A stretch of 64,000 nt of DNA from positions 1,304,501-1,368,500 of the forward strand of contig NZ_CTEJ01000002.1 of NCBI RefSeq assembly GCF_001282625.1, read 5' to 3'. Shown one piece after another: positions 19,001 through 27,419 of the stretch (the stretch's first letter is position 1; each line of letters begins with the position of its first letter). The notes under the pieces are model-generated. The model had not been told where the DNA came from. It worked only from the letters and a program-made list of their open reading frames with translations, and searched no databases. Made by a program: the position numbers and the translations under genes. This stretch comes from Lascolabacillus massiliensis. Its GTDB lineage: Bacteria; Bacteroidota; Bacteroidia; Bacteroidales; Dysgonomonadaceae.

Positions 19001-19127
19001 TTTTATCAGTACCGGTACAGGCTTTGGCACACTCTCATTAAAAAATGGAAAACCCCGCTTAGAAGTGTTGTTTGGTTCGATTGATGTGAATAAATATAAT
19101 ATCTTTGGGAAAGAAATTAATCTGTAA
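16090..19127 (+). pseudogene. GH116-like (DUF608/GBA2_N) glycoside hydrolase interrupted by a frameshift
   Basis: Two overlapping frames join into one protein of about 1010 residues. Frame one runs 16090-18414; the matching second frame is already open upstream of 18345 and ends at 19127. The switch is near 18328-18336 in AAAAGGTAAAAGTATATTG, where one missing base explains the break. The N-terminus has an NRRTFLKKIGLG twin-arginine-like signal. GBA2_N-type residues follow (VGGIGAGMFCLEGTGAI), and an inserted beta-sandwich at about residues 355-465 resembles the GH32 C-terminal module. The (alpha/alpha)6 catalytic domain includes WEG (E578), CTHVWNYAQ and TYDIEFWG (D704), placed as in GH116 nucleophile and acid/base motifs. 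It may be a true pseudogene or a sequencing error. Confidence 0.85.
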
Positions 19128-19162
19128 AAATAAGAATATCAATAAATTTTAATTTGTTTATT

Positions 19163-20329
19163 ATGCGTTTAAAAACAACTTTCTTTTTTCTTTTTTGTAT
19201 TGCATTCACGACAACCGTTTTTTCCCAAAATCGTGATTTCAATGGTCTGGATTTGAATATGGGTAACCTATATCGGCTATCCAATGCGGAAACACGTTCT
19301 ATCAGTCCGGAAAATTTTACCGGCGAGAAAGGGAAAGGGGGAATGGCTATCCCGGATCCCAACGCGCCCCGCAATACGGCCAATGCCACAAATCCTGCAC
19401 GTGATCTGGGACAGGGCTGGAAGGTGAATCCGTTTGTGACGATCAATCCGGGTGAAACTTTCACAATGGCTGAAATTGAAGGGCCGGGTGCTATTCAGCA
19501 TATCTGGATGACGCCGACAGGCAACTGGCGTTTTTCCATTATACGTATCTACTGGGATGATGAAACGGAACCGTCAGTAGAGGCACCTGTGGGTGATTTC
19601 TTCGGCATGGGGTGGAATGAATATGCCCATCTGAATTCCTTGCCTGTAACCGTCAATCCGGGTAGTGCGTTCAATTGTTATTGGGTGATGCCGTTCCGCA
19701 AAAAATGCAGGATCACCATGACTAATATCAATGATGAACAGCCGATGAACCTCTATTATCAGATCGATTATACGCTGACCGATGTACCTGAGGATGCTGC
19801 CTATTTCCATGCACAATTCCGCCGCACAAAAGTGAATGAAACCTCCGATTATACCATTATCGACGGAATAAAGGGAGAAGGGCACTATGTAGGTGTCTAT
19901 ATGGCCTGGCAGGTGAATAACAATGGCTGGTGGGGCGAAGGAGAAATCAAATTCTTCATGGATGGAGACAAGCAATTCCCTACCATCATAGGAACCGGAA
20001 CTGAGGATTATTTCTGCGGATCGTATAATTTCGACCGGCACGGGAAGTACGTTACTTTTACAACACCTTATGCCGGATTGGTACAGGTATTGCCTCCCGA
20101 TATTACCTACAGATCCGGACAACGATTCGGAATGTATCGCTGGCATGTGATGGATCCTATACGGTTTAAGAAAGACCTGAGAATTACTATTCAGGATCTG
20201 GGTTGGAGACATGGACACCGTTATCTGCCACAGAAATCGGATATCTCGTCTACTACTTTCTGGTATCAGAAAGAGCCTCATGCCCCGTTTCCCAAGTTTC
20301 CTTCCTGGCAGGAATTGGAAGTGAATTAA
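19163..20329 (+). CDS. GH172 (DUF2961) family glycoside hydrolase, secreted
   Basis: I choose ATG 19163 (388 residues) over an upstream TTG because it begins the signal peptide (KTTFFFLFCIAFTTTVFSQ). The core carries IEGPGAIQHIWMT, VGDFFGMGWNEY, GEGEIKFFMDG and IGTGTEDYFCG. The putative catalytic pair is E259 and E281, 22 apart, one residue longer than in the 6840 paralogue. The gene lies between the GH116-like gene and the longest GH172 gene. A distinct linkage or anomer preference among the three paralogues is likely but cannot be read from sequence. DUF2961 fits very well; the D-arabinofuranoside substrate is contextual. Confidence 0.87.
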   Translation: MRLKTTFFFLFCIAFTTTVFSQNRDFNGLDLNMGNLYRLSNAETRSISPENFTGEKGKGGMAIPDPNAPRNTANATNPARDLGQGWKVNPFVTINPGETFTMAEIEGPGAIQHIWMTPTGNWRFSIIRIYWDDETEPSVEAPVGDFFGMGWNEYAHLNSLPVTVNPGSAFNCYWVMPFRKKCRITMTNINDEQPMNLYYQIDYTLTDVPEDAAYFHAQFRRTKVNETSDYTIIDGIKGEGHYVGVYMAWQVNNNGWWGEGEIKFFMDGDKQFPTIIGTGTEDYFCGSYNFDRHGKYVTFTTPYAGLVQVLPPDITYRSGQRFGMYRWHVMDPIRFKKDLRITIQDLGWRHGHRYLPQKSDISSTTFWYQKEPHAPFPKFPSWQELEVN

Positions 20330-20384
20330 CCCTATGCTCTGAATGATAAAATCGATACAGGAATAACTAAAATATAATGAAAGA

Positions 20385-22331
20385 ATGATGAAGAGAATAG
20401 GATTGAAGACATTATTACTCATTTTTACGTTTTTATTATCTCTCTTTCAGATGAACGGGCAAGCTCAAACCTACCGGTGGAGCGATGAGGTGGAGCTGTT
20501 GAAAAAAGTAGACAGACTGCCGACATACCGTCATGGGCAATTGATCGAGCAGGAATCGAGTTACGACCGGACAGGAGGAAACGACGACGGATTTAGTGGT
20601 AACTATTCTTTCATTCGTAAGGAGAAAGAGGGATTGGTGCTGGCCGAATTTGAAGGACCGGGTGTAGTAAACCGTATATGGACTCCTACACCTACAGAAG
20701 ACACATTGTTGTTTTACTTCGATGGAGAACGGGTCCCACGCCTGAAGATTCGTTTTATGGATCTTTTTTCGGGAAAGGTCTATCCTTTCGTAAAACCGGT
20801 TTGTGGTAACGAAATAGGAGGGTATTACAGCTATATCCCTATTCCATTCGCAAAATCATTAAAGATCGTGTTCCAGGGAGAGCGGATCATGTTCCATCAA
20901 ATTCAATACCGGATGCTACCCGGAATGAATGTGGAAAGCTGGACCGGGAATTTCTCCGCTTCCGACAAAGAATTGTTGGCAGAGGTGAGTGACGTATGGG
21001 CTGATATATCACCTACAGTAAACCGCTATGCAACCGGTTTATCGTCCAATGTCCGTACCGAAGAAAAATCATTTACTATTGAACCGGGAGAAGAGGTAGC
21101 TTTCTTTGAGAAAACAACCTCGGGCCGTATTGTCGGTTTTGAGATTGACGGTGGAACTGCATTAGAAGGGATTTATAAAGATATCATCCTTTCCGCAAAA
21201 TGGGATGATGAACAGGTAGAAGCCATCCATGCCCCCCTGGCTGATTTTTTCGGTTATGCCTACGGAAAACCGGCTATGCGAAGTATCGTGATGGGACGGC
21301 AGCAAACTTCCAACTACTGTTACCTCCCCATGCCTTTCGATAGATCGGCTTCCATGAAACTCATCTATGAGAAAAGGGAAGGAGTACAGCAAAACGCTGT
21401 ACCGGTGAATGTGAAAGTGTATTATAACGACAACGGAAGAAATATCAATGAGGAAGGAAAACTCTATACCGTCTGGAGAAGAGAAAAACCTGAATCGGGT
21501 CAGTTCTATACTTTTATGGAAACCAAAGGAAAAGGTCATTATGTGGGGACCATCCATCAGGCACAGGGTTTGCGACCGGGTATGACTCTTTTCTTCGAGG
21601 GAGATGATACCACATATGTGGATGGAAAAATGCGTCTGCATGGTACCGGTTCGGAAGATTATTATAACGGAGGGTGGTATGCGCTGCTCGACCGGTGGGA
21701 CAGAGGAATCAGCATGCCGATACACGGTTCGCTTGATTATTCCCTTCCCATGGGACGTACCGGAGGCTACCGTTTTTTCCTTTCGGATAAGATGTCTTTC
21801 GGGAAAGAAATCTATCACGGTATGGAACATGGAGAGGTAGGCAATAATTTTCCCGTAGATTATACGTCTGTTGCATTCTTTTACGCGGCACAACCGTTGA
21901 AAGAACGGATGGAACCGACCGCGGATTTAAGGGAGGTCTACTTTCCTGAAAAGCATATCTATTTCCCGCAGCTGATGGAGATTACCCTCGACAGGGGAAT
22001 ACAGGCCATCTTAGACAGAGGGTTGATGCTTACCTCTTTTGGGCAGGGTATGGTCAGGGTGATGCTTACGGATGTACCCGAAGGGAAATACAGGGTATTG
22101 GTCAACTATCACGAAAAGCCGAATGGGGCCGATTTCCAGGTATGGCAACGGCAGAATCAACTGTCGGAGTGGATTTCGACAAAAGCCGACAAAGAAATCT
22201 TCAGGGAGAATGTCCATGTGGGGGATATACAACTCACTTCCCAGACTAACTCTGTCACCTTCCATGTGAGGAACAATGACAAAGCCAACCAGTTCGAACT
22301 GAATCAGATCATACTCGAAAGAGTAAATTGA
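20385..22331 (+). CDS. Long GH172 (DUF2961) family glycoside hydrolase with extra domains
   Basis: 648 residues (ATG 20385 or 20388). A signal peptide (KTLLLIFTFLLSLFQMNGQAQ) is present. The DUF2961 core seems spread over residues 40-510: YDRTGGNDDGF, FEGPGVVNRIWTP, then ETKGKGHYVGT, FEGDDTTYVDG and GTGSEDYYNGGWY. The candidate catalytic Glu pair is E405 and E424, only 19 apart. An additional beta-sandwich lies between the early motifs and the second half, and a C-terminal module from about residue 520 (YRVLVNYHEKPNGADFQVW, FHVRNND) looks like a carbohydrate-binding domain. This domain plan differs from the two shorter paralogues, suggesting a different oligosaccharide or position of attack. 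Confidence 0.84.
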   Translation: MMKRIGLKTLLLIFTFLLSLFQMNGQAQTYRWSDEVELLKKVDRLPTYRHGQLIEQESSYDRTGGNDDGFSGNYSFIRKEKEGLVLAEFEGPGVVNRIWTPTPTEDTLLFYFDGERVPRLKIRFMDLFSGKVYPFVKPVCGNEIGGYYSYIPIPFAKSLKIVFQGERIMFHQIQYRMLPGMNVESWTGNFSASDKELLAEVSDVWADISPTVNRYATGLSSNVRTEEKSFTIEPGEEVAFFEKTTSGRIVGFEIDGGTALEGIYKDIILSAKWDDEQVEAIHAPLADFFGYAYGKPAMRSIVMGRQQTSNYCYLPMPFDRSASMKLIYEKREGVQQNAVPVNVKVYYNDNGRNINEEGKLYTVWRREKPESGQFYTFMETKGKGHYVGTIHQAQGLRPGMTLFFEGDDTTYVDGKMRLHGTGSEDYYNGGWYALLDRWDRGISMPIHGSLDYSLPMGRTGGYRFFLSDKMSFGKEIYHGMEHGEVGNNFPVDYTSVAFFYAAQPLKERMEPTADLREVYFPEKHIYFPQLMEITLDRGIQAILDRGLMLTSFGQGMVRVMLTDVPEGKYRVLVNYHEKPNGADFQVWQRQNQLSEWISTKADKEIFRENVHVGDIQLTSQTNSVTFHVRNNDKANQFELNQIILERVN

Positions 22332-22366
22332 TTTGATGATGTGGTGATTTTGATGATTTGAAAGAT

Positions 22367-24460
22367 ATGATAAAGAGGCTTATTTATACAGTGTTGGGTA
22401 TGGTTATGATTTTCTCTTCCGTAGTGCATGCACAGGATGCCAGGGTAGGGAGCCAATCTTTGCCGATGGAGCTGAAGCTGCCCCGTTCATTGGAGAAAGC
22501 TGTTCGGAAGATCCAGTACGACCTGTTGGGGAATGAGAAAGGAACCAGCCGGATCGAGGTGGTGGACGAGAATTGTCTTCACATACAATTCAACTTCTCT
22601 CCCGGCCAGACTGTTCGCCAGGATGACTGGCAGGTGGTTGTCATTCCCGGGTTTACCCCGTCTTTCCATTGGACGCCCCACCTTACACCTACCGGCAGCC
22701 ATATTATCGACCAGCATGTATTCCGTTCTCCGGCACTGATCGTCGCCGATGACCGACAGGTGATTACCCTTATCCCCGATCTTGATATTATGAAAAAGGG
22801 AACTCCGGTAAGATGGTATCTCGATCTCGATGCCGAAAATAATCGCCTGGTATTGGGGATGAGTAACAGTAGGGTCGACGATCATGTCCTGTTTGTCCGT
22901 GAACCGGGTGCTGAATATCCGGCAGGAGAAGTGGAGATCGGATTTTTCCTGATGGTGCGTAGTGACGAAGCGTCACTTAAAAACCCTTTCAGGAGGCCAC
23001 TCGATTTCCTCTGGAATCGTTGGGGGCATGATCTTTATCAGGCCGGGAATCCGGTAGATGCCGATTTGGAACGATATGTGGAGCACACCTATAACTGGGC
23101 TTTCAACAGTTGGGCGGATAACGTATGGCAGGAGTTCGAACTGGACGGTAAGAAGGTCGGTTCACCGGTTTTTATCGTGAATGTCACGCAGAGCCCCAAT
23201 TATCCGGGAGAAGTCAATGAGCAGGAATTCCGTTCGGTATGGAATCAGGCATGGTTCAGTTCCCTGCGTTCTGCCGGGGGGTTGTACCGGTACGCCAGAA
23301 GGATCGGCAACACAACCTTGATGGAAAAGGCGCTGCTTACCAAAGAGCTGGCTCTCTCTTTTCCGCAGGTTGAAGGTTTCTTTTACGGCTTGATCGGCAC
23401 AGAGATGCATGAAGTGGAGATCGAGGGGAGAAAATATAACCGTAGTAAGGGATGGGATGCCTGCTACTGGGGAAATTCAAACCGGAATCCTTATACCTGG
23501 AATGCTGCCGAATCACCATTCCATATTCTCGATATGAGCTGGACCGCGTTGCTCATGCTTCGTTGGTATGATGAACTGGAAAAGGATGAACGATTACTTC
23601 GTTACGCGGAACAATACGCCGGATCATTGCTCGGTATCCAGTCGGAGAATGGTTTTTTCCCGGGATGGCTCGACCTGCGCACGCTGCAACCGATGACTCA
23701 CCTGAATGAATCGCCTGAAACCTCTATGTCAGTGACTTTTCTTTTGAAACTCTATGAGCTGACCGGAAAACAGGAATATAAAGAGGCAGGTCTCAAAGCC
23801 ATCGATGCGGTAATCCGGGACATCATTCCCTCGGGAAGATGGGAGGATTTCGAGACCTACTGGTCCTGTTCGCGGTATGGAGCAGATCACCTGGTCGGGA
23901 AAAAAGTCGTCAGAAATAATATGTACAAACAGAATAATTTCTCCATGTTCTGGACGGCCGAAGCACTGTTCGAATGTTACCGGCTGACCGGCGACCGGCG
24001 ATATCTGGATCAGGGACAGCGTACCCTCGATGAATTACTGATGACACAGGCTTCGTGGCAGCCGCCCTATATGTATGTGAATGTGCTTGGCGGTTTCGGG
24101 GTATTGAATGCCGATGCCGAATGGAACGACTCCCGCCAGAGTCTCTTCTCCGAGTTGATCCTGCAATACGGGAAACTTTTAGACAGTGATGAGTACAATG
24201 AGAGAGGGTGGGCTGCGCTGAAAGCATCGTTTGTAATGATGTATAGTCCCCTTAATCCTGTCACTAAAGCACAATGGGAAAAAGTGTATCCCTTCTTCGG
24301 AGAGGAAGATTATGGCTTTATGATGGAAAATTACGGCCATGGAGGGCATACCAGCCCCGAAGGTGAAGGAATGGGAGAATTTACAATATACGATTGGGGG
24401 AACGGTGCAGCGGCGGAAGCCTATAACCGTATTCTCGATAAATTCGGAAAAATCAAGTGA
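22367..24460 (+). CDS. Secreted two-domain protein, candidate glycoside hydrolase of unrecognised family
   Basis: ATG 22367 gives 697 residues and a signal peptide ending SSVVHAQD; the upstream TTG at 22358 is less likely. The first 200 residues are beta-rich and mutarotase-like. From about residue 220 the protein is helical with repeated hairpins typical of an (alpha/alpha)6 toroid: YNWAFNSWADNVWQEF, WFSSLRSAGGLYRYAR, DMSWTALLMLRWYDELE, NNFSMFWTAEALFECYRLTGD. This plan (N-terminal sandwich plus toroid) is common in GH families and polysaccharide lyases. I recognise no catalytic signature and cannot name the family. Conserved-looking acidic/aromatic spots are WDACYWGNSN and ESPETSMS. It directly follows the long GH172 gene, and its placement predicts a role in trimming the same polymer. 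Confidence 0.75.
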   Translation: MIKRLIYTVLGMVMIFSSVVHAQDARVGSQSLPMELKLPRSLEKAVRKIQYDLLGNEKGTSRIEVVDENCLHIQFNFSPGQTVRQDDWQVVVIPGFTPSFHWTPHLTPTGSHIIDQHVFRSPALIVADDRQVITLIPDLDIMKKGTPVRWYLDLDAENNRLVLGMSNSRVDDHVLFVREPGAEYPAGEVEIGFFLMVRSDEASLKNPFRRPLDFLWNRWGHDLYQAGNPVDADLERYVEHTYNWAFNSWADNVWQEFELDGKKVGSPVFIVNVTQSPNYPGEVNEQEFRSVWNQAWFSSLRSAGGLYRYARRIGNTTLMEKALLTKELALSFPQVEGFFYGLIGTEMHEVEIEGRKYNRSKGWDACYWGNSNRNPYTWNAAESPFHILDMSWTALLMLRWYDELEKDERLLRYAEQYAGSLLGIQSENGFFPGWLDLRTLQPMTHLNESPETSMSVTFLLKLYELTGKQEYKEAGLKAIDAVIRDIIPSGRWEDFETYWSCSRYGADHLVGKKVVRNNMYKQNNFSMFWTAEALFECYRLTGDRRYLDQGQRTLDELLMTQASWQPPYMYVNVLGGFGVLNADAEWNDSRQSLFSELILQYGKLLDSDEYNERGWAALKASFVMMYSPLNPVTKAQWEKVYPFFGEEDYGFMMENYGHGGHTSPEGEGMGEFTIYDWGNGAAAEAYNRILDKFGKIK

Positions 24461-24560
24461 AATTATTAAATAATCGACGCGGCCAATTACGAAGTAACCG
24501 ATATTGTCAATAAAATGTCTTGGTTCCTGATTCTTGGCTCTTGTGTCTAATTTTTATCTT
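24461..24560. other. Short intergenic spacer with simple T/C/G word repeats
   Basis: About 100 bases between the toroid protein and the next lipoprotein gene. It contains a TCTTGG/TTCTTGGCTCTTG word pattern near 24517-24547. No promoter or hairpin is clear. Confidence 0.3.
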
Positions 24561-25817
24561 ATGCAACTAAAACAAATCTATCGCAGTGTACTGCCTGCCA
24601 TAATCGGGGGTGCAATTTTACTCTCCTGTACAGGCAACGGGAAAACATCAGAAAATATGGAAAAGGAATATGAAAAGGGAACTTTCGGATATGATCTTAA
24701 CTATCTGTCCGAAAAAGATGAGGGATTGATCGTACTGAAGTCGGAAGATGAAAAGGCACAAATAATCCTGTCGGCGAAGTATCAGGGAAAAGTGTTTACT
24801 TCTACGGCCAATGGCCCGGAAGGTAATAGTCACGGATTCGTAAATTATAACTTCTTCGATGCGGGTATAGTAGATGAACATATGAACGGCTTCGGCGGAG
24901 AAGATCGTTTCTGGTTGGGCCCGGAAGGGGGGAAGTATTCCATATTTTTTGAGCCGGGGAAAGAACAGGTATATGATAACTGGCATACTCCCAAAGCCAT
25001 CGATATCGAAGAGTGGGAGGTGAACCGTGTGACTCCAAAAGAGGCTGTTTTTGTCAAGGAAATGGAACAGAAGAACTACCTGGGGAGTCTCCTGAATATT
25101 GCGATAGAACGGAAAGTTGCATTGCTTTCCCCCAGTGAAATAACAGGTAAATTACAGGTTGAAATCCCTGAAGGAGTGAATGGGGTGGCCTATGAAACAA
25201 CCAACAAAATTGTCAATGGCAATGATTTCGAATGGACCCCGGAGACCGGTACGGTCTGTATATGGATGCTCGATATGTTCAATCCTTCCGAAGCTGCTGT
25301 AACTGTGATCCCTTATAATACCGGTGACGAGAAGGAACTGGGTAAGGTGGTGACATCCGATTATTTCGGTGAAATTCCTGCCGATCGGCTGGTTGATGAT
25401 AATGGTATCCTCTATTTTAAAACCGATGGAAAATCAAGAGGCAAACTGGGAATGAATGCCAAACGCACCAGGTCGATCGCAGGAAATTATGATCCGCTTG
25501 CAAAGCGATTGACCATCGTGACATTTGATACTGATTCGGATGCAACCTATTTGAATCAGGAATGGAATCCTGACAGGGATCCGCTTGTCGGAGATGCGTT
25601 GAATGCTTATAACGACGGTCCGTTGGAAGACGGAAGCATTATGGGCCCCTTCCTGGAGCTGGAAAGTTGCTCGCCCGCTGCATTCCTGAAACCGGGAGAG
25701 TCGCTGTCGCACAGACACAACGTATTCCATTTCACGGGCGATGAGGTAAGTCTCTCTCCTATAGCTGAGAAACTGTTAGGAGTAGACCTTGAAAAAGTGA
25801 GAAAGATCTTTGAATAG
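24561..25817 (+). CDS. Lipoprotein with mutarotase-like fold, DUF6786-like
   Basis: The start at 24561 gives 418 residues with a lipoprotein signal (IIGGAILLSC near residue 24); the in-frame ATG at 24534 would put an unsuitable extension before it. The mature protein is beta-rich, with FGGEDRFWLGPEGGKYSIFF and a C-terminal LESCSPAAFLKPGESLSHRHNVFHF segment, which I associate with DUF6786 proteins from Bacteroidetes sugar loci. The fold resembles aldose 1-epimerases, and an anomer-handling or glycan-binding role would fit. It is the last exported enzyme-like gene before the permease and kinase. The family name is tentative. Confidence 0.7.
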   Translation: MQLKQIYRSVLPAIIGGAILLSCTGNGKTSENMEKEYEKGTFGYDLNYLSEKDEGLIVLKSEDEKAQIILSAKYQGKVFTSTANGPEGNSHGFVNYNFFDAGIVDEHMNGFGGEDRFWLGPEGGKYSIFFEPGKEQVYDNWHTPKAIDIEEWEVNRVTPKEAVFVKEMEQKNYLGSLLNIAIERKVALLSPSEITGKLQVEIPEGVNGVAYETTNKIVNGNDFEWTPETGTVCIWMLDMFNPSEAAVTVIPYNTGDEKELGKVVTSDYFGEIPADRLVDDNGILYFKTDGKSRGKLGMNAKRTRSIAGNYDPLAKRLTIVTFDTDSDATYLNQEWNPDRDPLVGDALNAYNDGPLEDGSIMGPFLELESCSPAAFLKPGESLSHRHNVFHFTGDEVSLSPIAEKLLGVDLEKVRKIFE

Positions 25818-25931
25818 GTTATACTTCAGATTTAGCTCTGCTGATTTGCACTTCTTAAATTTATCAACCTCAGACTTCTTTAAAAAATAATATATGAAAC
25901 GAGTAAGAGCCGGGAAGAAGAACTCCCTATG

Positions 25932-25962
25932 TCTTTATTCTTTGTTCTTTACTCTTTATTCT
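25932..25962 (-). repeat. 31-base pyrimidine-rich repeat, inverted partner of 6735-6765
   Basis: Reads TCTTTATTCTTTG onward and matches the reverse complement of 6735-6765 at 28 of 31 bases. It ends 8 bases before the permease start codon. Confidence 0.6.
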
Positions 25963-25970
25963 AAATAAAT

Positions 25971-27419
25971 ATGAACACAAATAATGTAGAAAAGCACCGA
26001 TTGATCCCTCCCGGGATCCTGTTCCCTTTTATTCTTCTTACTTCGCTCTTCTTTATCTGGGCGGTACCCAACAATATGACCGACACCATGCTGGCGGCGT
26101 TCAAGCGCATCATGAGCCTGACCGATACGCAAACAGCATGGATCCAGGTAGTCTGCTACCTTCTCGGGTACGGTTGTTTCGCACTTCCCGGAGCAATTTT
26201 TATCAAGAGACGCACTTTCAAATCAGGAGTATTATTAGGACTCTCGCTTTGTATAACGGGGTCGATGCTCTTTTATCCGGCTATGCTGGTAAATGATATC
26301 AGTTCGCCGTTGAGTTTCGCTACCTATCTTTTTGGCATATTCATATTGTTTGCAGGATTATCAGTACTTGAAACTTCCGCCAATGCTTATGTCTATGCAC
26401 TTGGTGATCCGATAACGGCCACCCGCAGGTTGAATTTCTCCCAGTCGTTCAATCCGTTTGGTGCATTGACCGGTGTGCTGGCCAGCCAGATATTTGTCTT
26501 ATCTCAGTTGAATACCATGACGGCCGGCGAAAGGGCTGTCCTGAGCGGGTCAGAACTGGTTGCCATTCAACGGGGTGAACTGAATGCCGTCACCATGGCC
26601 TATCTGATCCTGGGGGCAGTGATGCTGGTACTGTTACTGCTGATCATATTCACCAAAATGCCGAAAGCACAGGATGACGATAAGAGTTTGGACCTGAAAG
26701 CGACATGGAGCCGGCTAAAAAAGAATAAGAATTACGTCTGGGGAGTATTGGCACAGTTTTTCTATGTGGGTGCGCAGATCGCAGTCTGGTCGTTCATTAT
26801 CCGTTACGCCATGCAGCAACTCGATTTGGATGCAGTGATCGCCGGTCTGGGAGCAAATCCTTCGCAGGAAGCAATTATTGGTGCATTACGGAGTGTAGAA
26901 CCGGTGGCCGGAGGTTTTTACGCGCTTTGTGAAGTGATCGGACTGGATGCACTCTTGCCACGTACAGCCGAGCAGGCGGGCGCCACTTACTATGTCATGT
27001 CGCTTATTCTCTTTGTGCTTGGACGCTTTATCTGTACCTGGCTGATGAAATATACCCGGCCGGTGAACATATTGTCGGGATTGGGTATTCTGGCGGTGAT
27101 ATGTTCACTTTTGACGATTTACGGAGAAGGATTTGTGGGAGTATATGCCTTGATGGGTATTTCGGGTTGTATGTCCGCCATGTTCCCCACCATTTACGGC
27201 CTTGGCATGAGAGGACTGGGAGATGATACCAAGATTGCCGGTTCGGGCATGGTAATGGCGATTGCCGGTGCAGCGTTGCTGACGCAAGTGCAGGGTATCC
27301 TCTCCGATCAGGCGGGGAGCATTAAATTCGCCTACTGGGTACCTGCCGTCGCATTTATTATTATTACTTATTATAGTTTTACGATTGCACGCAGCAAGAA
27401 GTTGGGTAACGGAAAATAG
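25971..27419 (+). CDS. fucP: FucP-type MFS sugar:proton symporter
   Basis: 482 residues with about 12 membrane helices, clearly in the FucP subfamily. SLFFIWAVPNNMTD carries D38, matching D46 of E. coli FucP, and LSVLETSANAYV carries the Glu matching E135; both are needed for proton-coupled transport. AQFFYVGAQIAVWSFIIRYA is also collinear. An insertion of about 40 residues sits between helices 7 and 8 (around residues 285-330), which is common in Bacteroidetes homologues. FucP carries L-fucose and also D-arabinose, whose ring stereochemistry matches. The stop codon directly abuts the kinase ATG at 27420, so the two genes are translated from one message. Confidence 0.92.
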   Translation: MNTNNVEKHRLIPPGILFPFILLTSLFFIWAVPNNMTDTMLAAFKRIMSLTDTQTAWIQVVCYLLGYGCFALPGAIFIKRRTFKSGVLLGLSLCITGSMLFYPAMLVNDISSPLSFATYLFGIFILFAGLSVLETSANAYVYALGDPITATRRLNFSQSFNPFGALTGVLASQIFVLSQLNTMTAGERAVLSGSELVAIQRGELNAVTMAYLILGAVMLVLLLLIIFTKMPKAQDDDKSLDLKATWSRLKKNKNYVWGVLAQFFYVGAQIAVWSFIIRYAMQQLDLDAVIAGLGANPSQEAIIGALRSVEPVAGGFYALCEVIGLDALLPRTAEQAGATYYVMSLILFVLGRFICTWLMKYTRPVNILSGLGILAVICSLLTIYGEGFVGVYALMGISGCMSAMFPTIYGLGMRGLGDDTKIAGSGMVMAIAGAALLTQVQGILSDQAGSIKFAYWVPAVAFIIITYYSFTIARSKKLGNGK

